A stretch of DNA of 13,953 nt from JBECKR01 sp040235415. GTDB taxonomy: Bacteria; Acidobacteriota; Polarisedimenticolia; Polarisedimenticolales; Polarisedimenticolaceae. Position numbers and translations under genes: made by a program. Numbering within the stretch: the stretch's first letter is position 1; each line of letters starts with the position of its first letter. This document shows, piece after piece, positions 7,574 to 13,572 of the stretch. The stretch lies in contig JBECKR010000208.1 of NCBI GenBank assembly GCA_040235415.1, forward strand, positions 1 through 13,953, in the 5' to 3' direction. The notes beneath the pieces are model-generated. The model was not told where the DNA came from. It did not search any database and saw only the letters and a program-made list of their open reading frames with translations.

Positions 7574-8566
7574 ATGGAGGTGTTCGGTGGCCACGGGCTC
7601 GTCGCCTGGATCGGGTTCAACGTCCTGGTGCTCGTGCTGCTGTGGATCGACCTCGGCCTGCTGAGCCGTCGCGATCACGTCATCCGGATTCGGGAGGCCG
7701 TCGTCTGGAACGTCGCCTGGGTGATCCTGGCGGCCGCGTTCGGCGCGCTCGTGTGGCGGCTGTACGGCCGCGACGCGGGCATCGAGTACGTCACCGGATA
7801 CGTCATCGAGCGGGCGCTGTCGGTCGACAACATCTTCGTGTTCGTCGTGGTGTTCCACTACTTCGCGGTCCCCCCCCGATTCCAGAAACGCGTGCTGTAC
7901 TGGGGAATCCTCGGTGCGGTGGTGATGCGCGGCGCGCTGATTCTCGCCGGCGCCGCGCTCGTCGCCGCGGTCCACTGGGTGCTGTACGTGTTCGGCGCGT
8001 TTCTGATCTACAGCGGCGTGATGCTGATCGTGCGGCACGACGTCGCCCCCGATCCGTCGCGCAATCCCGTCGTACGGGTCGCGCAGCGCTGGCTGCCGGT
8101 GACCCACGACCTCGACGGGCATGACTTCTTCACCCGGCGAGGCGGCCGCATCGTGGCGACCCGGCTGATGCTCGTTCTGATCGTCGTCGAGACGACCGAC
8201 GTCGTGTTCGCGCTCGATTCGATCCCGGCGATCTTCGGCGTGACGCGCGACGCGTTCGTCATCTACTCGAGCAACGTGTTCGCGATCTTGGGGTTGCGCG
8301 CGATGTACTTCCTCGTCGCCGCGATCCTGCCGCGGTTCCGGTACCTGCGGCACGGCCTGTCGCTGGTCCTGGTGCTGATCGGCGTGCGGATGGTGATCGA
8401 GCCGTGGGTCGAGATCCCGACGACCTGGGCGCTGGCGGCGGTGTGCCTGATCCTCGTCGGAGCGGCGGGCGTATCGCTCGCGGCGGGCCTCCAGCGCGAG
8501 GTCGACCTCCCGGAGCCGTCAGACCCCGAACGACGAGAGAGGAACGGTTCGCCGACGGGGTCGTAG
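7574..8566 (+). CDS. TerC/Alx-family integral membrane metal transporter
   Basis: A 330-residue inner-membrane protein of the TerC family, closest in layout to Escherichia coli Alx, a manganese exporter. Hydrophobic segments fall at about 10-30, 44-62, 84-98, 108-132, 134-153, 196-218, 228-250, 262-277 and 285-304. Family motifs are present: ERALSVDNIFVF (79-90) and VETTDVVFALDSIPAIF (205-221), whose Asp/Asn residues probably line the ion path, and SSNVFAILGLRAMYF (232-246). The last 25 residues are a charged tail. GGAG at 7565-7568 lies 5 nt before the ATG. With only 17 bp after the yyaL-type gene there is no room for the manganese riboswitch that often precedes alx genes. Its end overlaps the opposite-strand HD-GYP gene by 48 bp. 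A C8 tract at 7870-7877 lies within codons 99-102. Tellurite resistance is not implied. Confidence 0.92.
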   Translation: MEVFGGHGLVAWIGFNVLVLVLLWIDLGLLSRRDHVIRIREAVVWNVAWVILAAAFGALVWRLYGRDAGIEYVTGYVIERALSVDNIFVFVVVFHYFAVPPRFQKRVLYWGILGAVVMRGALILAGAALVAAVHWVLYVFGAFLIYSGVMLIVRHDVAPDPSRNPVVRVAQRWLPVTHDLDGHDFFTRRGGRIVATRLMLVLIVVETTDVVFALDSIPAIFGVTRDAFVIYSSNVFAILGLRAMYFLVAAILPRFRYLRHGLSLVLVLIGVRMVIEPWVEIPTTWALAAVCLILVGAAGVSLAAGLQREVDLPEPSDPERRERNGSPTGS

Positions 8567-9601
8567 CGCGCGGGCGAGCGCGTCCACGCAAGATTCGTCG
8601 AACCAGGTCCCGCGGACCTTCTCGAGCCGCTCGAGGGCGGCGTTCTGTGGCACCGTCGGCCGGACGCGCGAGTGCGTCATGGCGTCGCAGGCCTCCGCGA
8701 CCGCGAGGATGAGGGACGCCTGGGGCACCTCCTCTCCGCGCTTGCCGTAGTAGCCCGAGCCGTCGACGCGCTCGTGGTGGTAGAGGATCGCCCGAGCGAT
8801 GTCGTCGTCGGCGTCGAGGGCGCGCAGGATCGCGGCGCCGCGCTCCGGGTGGGTCCGCACGAGCCGCATCTGGTCGTCCGCGAGCGGGCCCGGCCGCGTC
8901 AGGATCTCGACCGGGAGCGCGACCTTTCCGATGTCGTGGAGCATCGCCGCCCGCAGCACCGACGAGGCGTCGGCGTCCGAGAGGTCGAGCCCGTCGGCGA
9001 TCATGCCGCAGAAATTCGCGACGCGCTCGGCGTGCCCGGGCTCGAAGCCGTCTCGAAGGTCGGCCCACTCCGCCACTCGCGCCGCGACCTCGAGATAGGG
9101 GCCGAGCGGCTTGTGGTGCCGGGGAACCCGCGACCCGAGGAGCGCTCCGAGACGATGGCCGAAGCTCCGGAGCCGTCCGCGCGAGCTCTCCTCGGGGGCG
9201 TCGTCGCCGCGGCGCGGGCGCGACTCGATCTCCGCCCTCAGGATCACCCGCCGGACCCGGACCAGCGCGTCGACGCGCGCGAGCAACTCCTCGATCATGA
9301 ACGGGCTCTCGAGCCGGTCGACCAGACGGTCGTCGAGGTGCGGGTCGTGACCGAACTCGGCGTCGTTCTGGACCAGCAGCAGCGGCGCCGGAAAGCCGCG
9401 GCCGCGGCCGCGGGCCGCGCGCATCACGGTCTCGGCGCTTTCGACAGCGGCCACGACGAGTTCCGGAGGCCGTTCGCGCTCGGCGTCGCGCCACTGCTCG
9501 GGCTGGCGGAGCCAGCGGACGGCATGACCATCCTCCCGGAGCAGGGAACGCAGCCCGGCAGCGCGCTCCCGCTGCGGGCCGATGAGCAGGATGTCGGCCA
9601 C
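8519..9601 (-). CDS. HD-GYP domain protein with degenerate receiver domain
   Basis: A 360-residue cytoplasmic signalling protein. The C-terminal half (about 165-335) is an HD-GYP domain of the type that hydrolyses cyclic di-GMP: His190 (GHAERV), the HD pair His222-Asp223 with Lys226 (HDIGK), His251 (THPERG), His275-His276 (HHERVDGSGY) and Asp307. The signature triplet is GYY (283-285) rather than GYP. The N-terminal 118 residues have the length and end motif (SPFMIEELLARVDAL) of a response-regulator receiver. The phospho-acceptor Asp is absent (LVVAAVES, 48-55), as are the early acidic pair (LLIGPQ) and the conserved Lys before SPF, so phosphorylation is unlikely. A charged linker covers about 122-150. 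The GTG start has GGAGG 6 nt upstream and a strong promoter. Its 3' end overlaps the convergent TerC-family gene by 48 bp. Confidence 0.88.
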   Translation of the reverse strand: MADILLIGPQRERAAGLRSLLREDGHAVRWLRQPEQWRDAERERPPELVVAAVESAETVMRAARGRGRGFPAPLLLVQNDAEFGHDPHLDDRLVDRLESPFMIEELLARVDALVRVRRVILRAEIESRPRRGDDAPEESSRGRLRSFGHRLGALLGSRVPRHHKPLGPYLEVAARVAEWADLRDGFEPGHAERVANFCGMIADGLDLSDADASSVLRAAMLHDIGKVALPVEILTRPGPLADDQMRLVRTHPERGAAILRALDADDDIARAILYHHERVDGSGYYGKRGEEVPQASLILAVAEACDAMTHSRVRPTVPQNAALERLEKVRGTWFDESCVDALARALRPRRRTVPLSSFGV

Positions 9602-9620
9602 GTGCGTCCTCCCGCGCGTT

Positions 9621-9648
9621 AATATATGCTCTCAGCAGATTATGTCAC
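9621..9648 (-). promoter_or_regulatory. Sigma-70-like promoter of the HD-GYP gene, with spacer dyad
   Basis: On the minus strand GTGACA (9648-9643) and TATATT (9626-9621), each 5/6 to consensus, are separated by 16 bp. The -35 hexamer contains the TGA stop of the upstream gene (9647-9645). An imperfect dyad, TGCT-ctc-AGCA with further flanking pairs (9624-9640), sits in the spacer and may be an operator. The predicted transcript begins near 9614 and carries GGAGG (9612-9608) before the GTG at 9601. This is the only clearly AT-rich patch in the window. Confidence 0.65.
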
Positions 9649-10121
9649 GTTGAATTACGAAGTTCGGATATGTGATCCTCGCGTGCTGTACCCCCTTCCC
9701 GGCGCCATACCGCCCAGGACGCCCGTGCCCCGAGCAGGAGGGCGGAACCGGCGGCGAGGTAGATCAGGCCGAGCCAGGGCCGAGGAAGCGCCGATCGCCG
9801 GAGACCGGCACCGAGCGCCATGAACCCCGCGGCCAAGGCCCACGCCCGAACCGCGAACGCGCTTCCGACGAACGCGCTGTCGGGAGCGTCGAGGATCCGG
9901 GCGGCGTTTCGCCGCGCCATGGGCGCGAGCACCAGCCTGCCCTTGGCCCATCCGATCGCGACGCCGCCGGCGAGCAGGGGCGCGGACAGCGCCGCCGGGG
10001 CGCGAAGCGCCCAGACCGCTCCCGCGACGGTCAGGCCGGCACCGACGGCCGACCAGACGATCGAGGCCGCGAGGAGGCGGCCGCGGCGCGAGGTCCGGGG
10101 AGGCAGCGAGGTCCACTTCAT
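9645..10121 (-). CDS. Small membrane protein with about four transmembrane helices
   Basis: A 158-residue membrane protein; I recognise no named family. Hydrophobic segments lie at about 17-39, 43-58, 84-107 and 116-133. Between helices two and three is a basic loop (KGRLVLAPMARRNAARI, 60-76). The pattern LGAGLRRSALPRP-LGLIYLAAG (around 103-126) resembles small conserved membrane proteins known only as hypothetical. The start at ATG 10121 was chosen because it directly precedes the basic N-terminal tail (PPRTSRRGR); the only nearby ribosome site is GAGG 2 nt upstream, and an in-frame TTG lies further upstream. The last 11 residues are encoded by AT-rich DNA with codons (ATA, AAT, TCA) unlike the rest of the gene, and the stop lies inside the promoter of the HD-GYP gene. 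It is divergent from the DUF948 gene. Confidence 0.72.
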   Translation of the reverse strand: MKWTSLPPRTSRRGRLLAASIVWSAVGAGLTVAGAVWALRAPAALSAPLLAGGVAIGWAKGRLVLAPMARRNAARILDAPDSAFVGSAFAVRAWALAAGFMALGAGLRRSALPRPWLGLIYLAAGSALLLGARASWAVWRREGGTAREDHISELRNST

Positions 10122-10136
10122 GGCCTCGGGCAGGAT

Positions 10137-10155
10137 GCCTCCGCGCTCGGGAGGC
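10137..10155. repeat. Inverted repeat in the leader of the small membrane protein gene
   Basis: GCCTCC (10137-10142) and GGAGGC (10150-10155) flank a 7-bp loop. On the minus-strand transcript the second arm carries a GGAGG that is too far from the ATG at 10121 to be its main ribosome site. Function unknown. Confidence 0.35.
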
Positions 10156-10172
10156 GGCAAGTCCCCGCGTGG

Positions 10173-10178
10173 TAAACT
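10173..10178 (+). promoter_or_regulatory. Candidate -10 box upstream of the DUF948-YtxH pair
   Basis: TAAACT lies 73 nt before the ATG at 10252 and matches the TANNCT pattern upstream of other genes here. No clear -35 element is visible. Confidence 0.3.
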
Positions 10179-10220
10179 CCCTACGAACACGGAAAACCCC
10201 GGCTTCCCCGCCGTTCGATC

Positions 10221-10237
10221 GCCGCCGCGTTGGCGGC
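10221..10237 (+). promoter_or_regulatory. GC-rich hairpin abutting the ribosome binding site of the DUF948 gene
   Basis: GCCGCC (10221-10226) and GGCGGC (10232-10237) form a perfect 6-bp stem with a 5-nt loop, directly followed by AGGAGGG (10238-10244) and the ATG at 10252. It could stabilise the leader or affect ribosome loading. Confidence 0.35.
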
Positions 10238-10251
10238 AGGAGGGTGCCGTC

Positions 10252-10704
10252 ATGGATCCCTGGGCCATCGTCGCCGTCGTCCTGCTGGCCGTGCTGGTGG
10301 GCGCCGCGCTCCCGGTCCTGATCCAGCTGTACACCGCGCTGCGCGCCGTCCGGCAGGCGGTCGACCGACTCGAGCGCCGGCTCGAGCCGGTGCTCCGCGA
10401 CGTCGACGGCACCGCCAAGAGCCTCTCCAGGATCGGGGCGTCGCTCGAGCGTCACACCGACGACATCGAGATTGTCGTGCGCGGCGCGGCCGACCTCGCC
10501 GAGGTCGCGCGGGAGCTCCGAAGCTCCCTGAAGACCGCGGCGATCGTGGGCGGCATGCTCGGGCCGGTCTTGGCCGCGGCGATCCGCGCCTGGACCGACG
10601 GACCCGACGGGCGCCCGGAACGGGCCGAGCCCGCCACCGACACCGAGCGCGGGGGAGTCGAGCCGGAGCGTCGCACCGAACCGAGGCGGGCGGCTTCCGG
10701 CTGA
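10252..10704 (+). CDS. DUF948 family membrane-anchored protein (YtxG-like)
   Basis: A 150-residue protein with a single N-terminal membrane segment (about 4-26, WAIVAVVLLAVLVGAALPVLI). A helical heptad-like stretch follows (about 28-98) that reads as coiled coil (TALRAVRQAVDRLERRLEPVLRDVDGTAKSLSRI and on). Next comes a second, weaker hydrophobic segment (96-112) and a polar Glu/Arg/Pro-rich tail. This is the architecture of DUF948 proteins, which include the general-stress protein YtxG of Bacillus subtilis. The start has AGGAGGG ending 7 nt upstream. The YtxH gene follows after 50 bp; this gene pair is conserved in the ytxGHJ operon, supporting a stress- or envelope-related role. The molecular function of the family is unknown. 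Confidence 0.75.
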   Translation: MDPWAIVAVVLLAVLVGAALPVLIQLYTALRAVRQAVDRLERRLEPVLRDVDGTAKSLSRIGASLERHTDDIEIVVRGAADLAEVARELRSSLKTAAIVGGMLGPVLAAAIRAWTDGPDGRPERAEPATDTERGGVEPERRTEPRRAASG

Positions 10705-10746
10705 CCGGTGCCAACCGGTCGGGCTGCGAGCCGACCTCGGCGGAGG
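10703..10746 (+). promoter_or_regulatory. Three overlapping hairpins between the DUF948 and YtxH genes
   Basis: Arm pairs are GACCGGT (10703-10709) with ACCGGTC (10714-10720); GGTCGG (10717-10722) with CCGACC (10731-10736); and CCTC (10735-10738) with GAGG (10743-10746). Neighbouring stems share bases, so they exclude each other. The third hides the ribosome binding site of the YtxH gene. The first overlaps the TGA stop of the DUF948 gene. The topology resembles translational attenuation, but the region is GC-rich and stems may arise by chance. Confidence 0.4.
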
Positions 10747-10754
10747 AACCGAAC

Positions 10755-11030
10755 TTGAGCGATCGCAATCATTACAGCGGAGCCCACCTGATGCTCGCCT
10801 TCCTCGCCGGCGCGGCCGCCGGCGCGGCCGTCGCCCTGTTGACCGCTCCCGAGCCCGGACGCGACGTCCGCGGACGGCTGCGGGACTGGGCGAGGGACGC
10901 GCAGGATCGCGTCGAGAAGCTTCCCGGCGCGGTCCGGGAGGCCGCGGGACGGGCGTCGACGGCCGCGCGGTCCGCGTTCGAGGAGACCTACACGCGAGAC
11001 CCGAAGGACCACGAGACCGCCGACGTCTGA
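10755..11030 (+). CDS. YtxH family protein
   Basis: A 91-residue protein of the YtxH family. One membrane helix with small residues (about 12-31, LMLAFLAGAAAGAAVALLT) is followed at once by APEPGRDVRGRLRDW (31-45), the family's typical AP-x-G hinge, and then an amphipathic helix rich in Arg, Asp and Ala. The TTG start is chosen because GGAGGA lies 7 nt upstream at 10742-10747; the first ATG (codon 13) would remove the polar N-terminus and has no ribosome site. Members are found with DUF948 proteins and are stress-induced in Bacillus subtilis, but their mechanism is unknown. The gene ends 17 bp from the end of the convergent phosphatase gene, with no terminator between them. Confidence 0.82.
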   Translation: MSDRNHYSGAHLMLAFLAGAAAGAAVALLTAPEPGRDVRGRLRDWARDAQDRVEKLPGAVREAAGRASTAARSAFEETYTRDPKDHETADV

Positions 11031-11047
11031 GCCGGCCCGGGAACCGC

Positions 11048-12706
11048 TCACTCCGAGGCGCGGGCCACGAGCACGGTGACGTCGTCCGCCGCGGGCGCAC
11101 CCCCGGTCCACGCCGTCACGGCCTCGAGCACCTCGTCGACGATCGTCGAGGCCGCGTCCCCGCGACGGACGCGCAGCAGCTCGATGAGCCGGGCGGCGCC
11201 GTACTCTTCTCCGGCCGGGTCGGCGGACTCGGTGATGCCGTCGCTGTACAGCAGCAGGACGTCGCCGGTCCGGAACGGCACGGTGCAGGTCTCGTAGCCG
11301 ATCTCGGGAAGGATCCCGAGGACGGTCCCGCCGGCCGGAAGCTCTTCGACCTCGCCGCCGGCCCGCATCACGATCGGCGGGTTGTGGCCGGCGTTGCAGC
11401 ACTGCAGCGTCCCGGCGCCGCGATCGATGAGGCAGAACGCGAGGCTGATGAACCGGTTTCGCGGCGTGCGGGCGGCGACGAAGCGGTCGAGGCGACCGAC
11501 GAGCGTGCCGATGTCCCCGATCTCCTCGGCCAGCACGCGGACCATCGCCTGCAGGTTCGTCATGAGGAGCGCAGCGGGCAGGCCCTTGCCGGCGACGTCG
11601 GCGAGCACGAGCCCGACCCGGCCGGCGTCGTACGGGAGATAGTCGAAGTAGTCTCCGCCGACGGTGCGACAGGCCGCGTTGTGCCCCGCGAGATCGATCC
11701 CGGGGAGGGTCGGCGGCGAGGCCGGCAGGAGCCGGCGCTGGATGTCCGCGGCCGCGTCCACGTCGCGGGCGAGCAGTCGCTCGCGCTCCTCGATCTCCTG
11801 CAGGCGCTGGTGCTCGATGCGGATCGCCGCGACGTTCGCCAGTACGGTCAGCAGGTTCAGGTCCTCCTGGCCGAAGGCGCGCACGAGCGAGCGTGAGTCG
11901 ACGTACACGAGGCCGATCACCTGCCGATCGGTCTGCAGCGGAACCGCCATGAACGAGCTGACGTTCTGCTCGAACAGGCTGTGCTGGTCCCGGAACGCCT
12001 GGTCCTGGGAGACGTCGCGGACCAGGATCGACGCCTTCTCCTCCAGCACGCGGTCGCGGACCGAGGTGCTGATGCGAAAGCCGTCGCCGCGGCTCGCCCG
12101 CGTGCGGAGCTCCTCGGTCTCGAGCGTCAGGATGACGCCGCGCTCGGCGTCGACCGCCTCGATCGAGAGGTCCAGGATCAGAGGGAACAGCTCGTCGAGC
12201 GGGCGGCGGCCCGCCAGCTCGCGCCCGGCCCGGATCAGCGCCCGGACCGCCGCGGGATGGAACGTCTGCGGCGCCCCCGGCCCCGGACGCAGCATCGTCA
12301 TCGCCGGCTCGGAGCCGAGCACGCCCTCGAGACTCGTAAGGACGGTGCGGCTCTCCGTCTCCCCCGCCGACGGCTCGTTGTAGAACTCGACCTCGAGCTC
12401 CGGGCGAGCGCCGTCGACCGCCAGCACCGCCGCGAGCCGCCCGGCGTGGATCCGGTCCCCGGCCCGGAGGCGGCGCCGGACCCCGATCGGGACGCCGTTG
12501 ACGCGCGTGCCGTTCTTGCTTCCGAGGTCCTCGACGTACCACGACTCGCCGTCGTGCTCGAGCTCGAAGTGCCGCCGGGAGAGGCTCGAGTCGTCGGGGA
12601 ACGCGACGTCGTTGTCGCGCGACCGCCCGACGGTCAGGCGAGCGCGGTCGAGCTCGACGCGTCGCGTCGAGCCGTCGGGAGCGCGGATATCGAGTGCGTC
12701 GGCCAC
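11048..12706 (-). CDS. FHA-GAF-SpoIIE (RsbU-like) serine/threonine phosphatase
   Basis: A 552-residue cytoplasmic signalling phosphatase with three domains. The FHA domain (about 5-98) has GRSRDND (27-33), SLSRRH (41-46) and GSKNGTRVNG (62-71), the phosphothreonine-binding loops. The GAF domain (about 150-300) contains ERGVILTLE and FMAVPLQ.......GLVYVD. A helical linker with DIQRRLLP (321-328) leads to the PP2C/SpoIIE domain (about 335-550), with metal ligands in GGDYFD (Asp352), LADVAGKG (Asp370), YSDGITE (Asp489) and ADDVTV (Asp541/Asp542), all intact. Such proteins usually dephosphorylate an anti-anti-sigma factor (RsbV or SpoIIAA type) in a partner-switching pathway; no kinase or antagonist is encoded here. 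The GTG start at 12706 is forced, because an in-frame TAA lies 15 nt upstream. No ribosome site precedes it, which suggests leaderless translation. Confidence 0.93.
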   Translation of the reverse strand: MADALDIRAPDGSTRRVELDRARLTVGRSRDNDVAFPDDSSLSRRHFELEHDGESWYVEDLGSKNGTRVNGVPIGVRRRLRAGDRIHAGRLAAVLAVDGARPELEVEFYNEPSAGETESRTVLTSLEGVLGSEPAMTMLRPGPGAPQTFHPAAVRALIRAGRELAGRRPLDELFPLILDLSIEAVDAERGVILTLETEELRTRASRGDGFRISTSVRDRVLEEKASILVRDVSQDQAFRDQHSLFEQNVSSFMAVPLQTDRQVIGLVYVDSRSLVRAFGQEDLNLLTVLANVAAIRIEHQRLQEIEERERLLARDVDAAADIQRRLLPASPPTLPGIDLAGHNAACRTVGGDYFDYLPYDAGRVGLVLADVAGKGLPAALLMTNLQAMVRVLAEEIGDIGTLVGRLDRFVAARTPRNRFISLAFCLIDRGAGTLQCCNAGHNPPIVMRAGGEVEELPAGGTVLGILPEIGYETCTVPFRTGDVLLLYSDGITESADPAGEEYGAARLIELLRVRRGDAASTIVDEVLEAVTAWTGGAPAADDVTVLVARASE

Positions 12707-12715
12707 CGGTGCCCA

Positions 12716-12721
12716 AGCTTA
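12716..12721 (-). promoter_or_regulatory. Candidate -10 box of the SpoIIE phosphatase gene
   Basis: TAAGCT on the minus strand ends 9 nt before the GTG start at 12706. Transcription 6-7 nt downstream of it would begin 2-3 nt from the start codon. No clear -35 hexamer is seen. Confidence 0.4.
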
Positions 12722-12738
12722 CCACCGCACCGCCGTGC

Positions 12739-12744
12739 TAACCT
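12739..12744 (+). promoter_or_regulatory. Candidate -10 box of the acyltransferase gene
   Basis: TAACCT lies 39 nt before the ATG at 12784 and 17 bp from the opposing TAAGCT box, so the 77-bp gap would hold back-to-back promoters. GGAG (12775-12778), 5 nt from the ATG, is the ribosome site. Confidence 0.35.
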
Positions 12745-12783
12745 GCGCCCTTCGATCTTCCGGGAACGCGCTTCGGAGTCGGG

Positions 12784-13572
12784 ATGAGTCTTCGGGTCGG
12801 CGCGCGGGTGGCCGCGGTCGGACTGGCGAGCTTGGCGTTCGCGCTGCCGGCGGTCGTCGTCCGGCTCGTGACGCTCGGCGCGTTCCGGCCGGGCGCCGCG
12901 ATCGGGAGCCGGCTGTGCAGTCGGTGGGGCCGGGTCTCCTGCCGGGTGCTCGGCGTGCGGCTCGAGGTCGTCGGCCGCCTGCCGACCGAGCCGGTGTTCC
13001 TGGCGGCCGCGAACCACCTGTCCTATCTCGACATCCTCGTCCTCGCGTCGCTGTACCGCAGCCTCTTCCTGGCGAAGCGCGAGATCGCCGGTTGGCCGGT
13101 GTTCGGTTGGCTGGCGCGAGCCGCGGGGACGCTGTTCGTCGACCGCGGCGCGCGCCGCGACGTCCCGCGCGTCGGCGCCGAGATCGAGCGCTGCTTCGAG
13201 GCGCGGGTCCCGTTGACCCTGTTCCCCGAGGGGATGGCGACGGACGGCGCCGCGGTGCGGCGGTTCATGCCGTCGCTGTTCGAGCCCGCCGCGCGCCTCG
13301 GGGTGCCGTGCTACGGGATCAGCCTGCGCTACGAGAGCTCCGACCCCGGCATCGATCCCGCGAGGCACATCTGCTGGCACGACGCGTCGCCGTTCCTGCC
13401 GCACTTCGCGCGCGTCGCGTCGCTCCGCGACCTCCGGGTCACGGTCCGCTTTCCCGACGGTCCGATCGTGTCGGGCGACCGCAAGGACCTGGCGCGCCGT
13501 GTGCAGGAGCAGGTCGAGTCCGGATTCCGTCCCGTTCGCCGGGCGGAGGTCGCCGCGTCGTGTGCACGGTAG
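12784..13572 (+). CDS. PlsC-family lysophospholipid (1-acylglycerol-3-phosphate) acyltransferase
   Basis: A 262-residue membrane-associated acyltransferase, probably converting lysophosphatidic acid to phosphatidic acid. An N-terminal hydrophobic helix (about 9-30) anchors it. The four PLSc blocks are in order: NHLSYLD (77-83) with catalytic His78 and Asp83; GTLFVDRG (115-122); LFPEG (146-150); and VPCYGISLRY (174-183). After the last block the sequence is less typical and includes a His/Asp-rich stretch (RHICWHDASPFLPH, 194-207), so the substrate might be another lysophospholipid or an ornithine-lipid precursor. Length fits the family. It overlaps the downstream NRDE gene by 13 bp, suggesting translational coupling, and is divergent from the SpoIIE phosphatase gene. 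Confidence 0.88.
   Translation: MSLRVGARVAAVGLASLAFALPAVVVRLVTLGAFRPGAAIGSRLCSRWGRVSCRVLGVRLEVVGRLPTEPVFLAAANHLSYLDILVLASLYRSLFLAKREIAGWPVFGWLARAAGTLFVDRGARRDVPRVGAEIERCFEARVPLTLFPEGMATDGAAVRRFMPSLFEPAARLGVPCYGISLRYESSDPGIDPARHICWHDASPFLPHFARVASLRDLRVTVRFPDGPIVSGDRKDLARRVQEQVESGFRPVRRAEVAASCAR

Noticed and set aside
11031..11047. Possible bidirectional terminator between the convergent YtxH and phosphatase genes
   Set aside because: Only short GC palindromes (GCCGGC, CCCGGG) are present, with no stable stem-loop and no T run.
10452..12725. 757-codon open frame overlapping the phosphatase in another frame
   Set aside because: It is Arg/Pro/Gly-rich without domains, while the FHA-GAF-SpoIIE frame is complete with all motifs.
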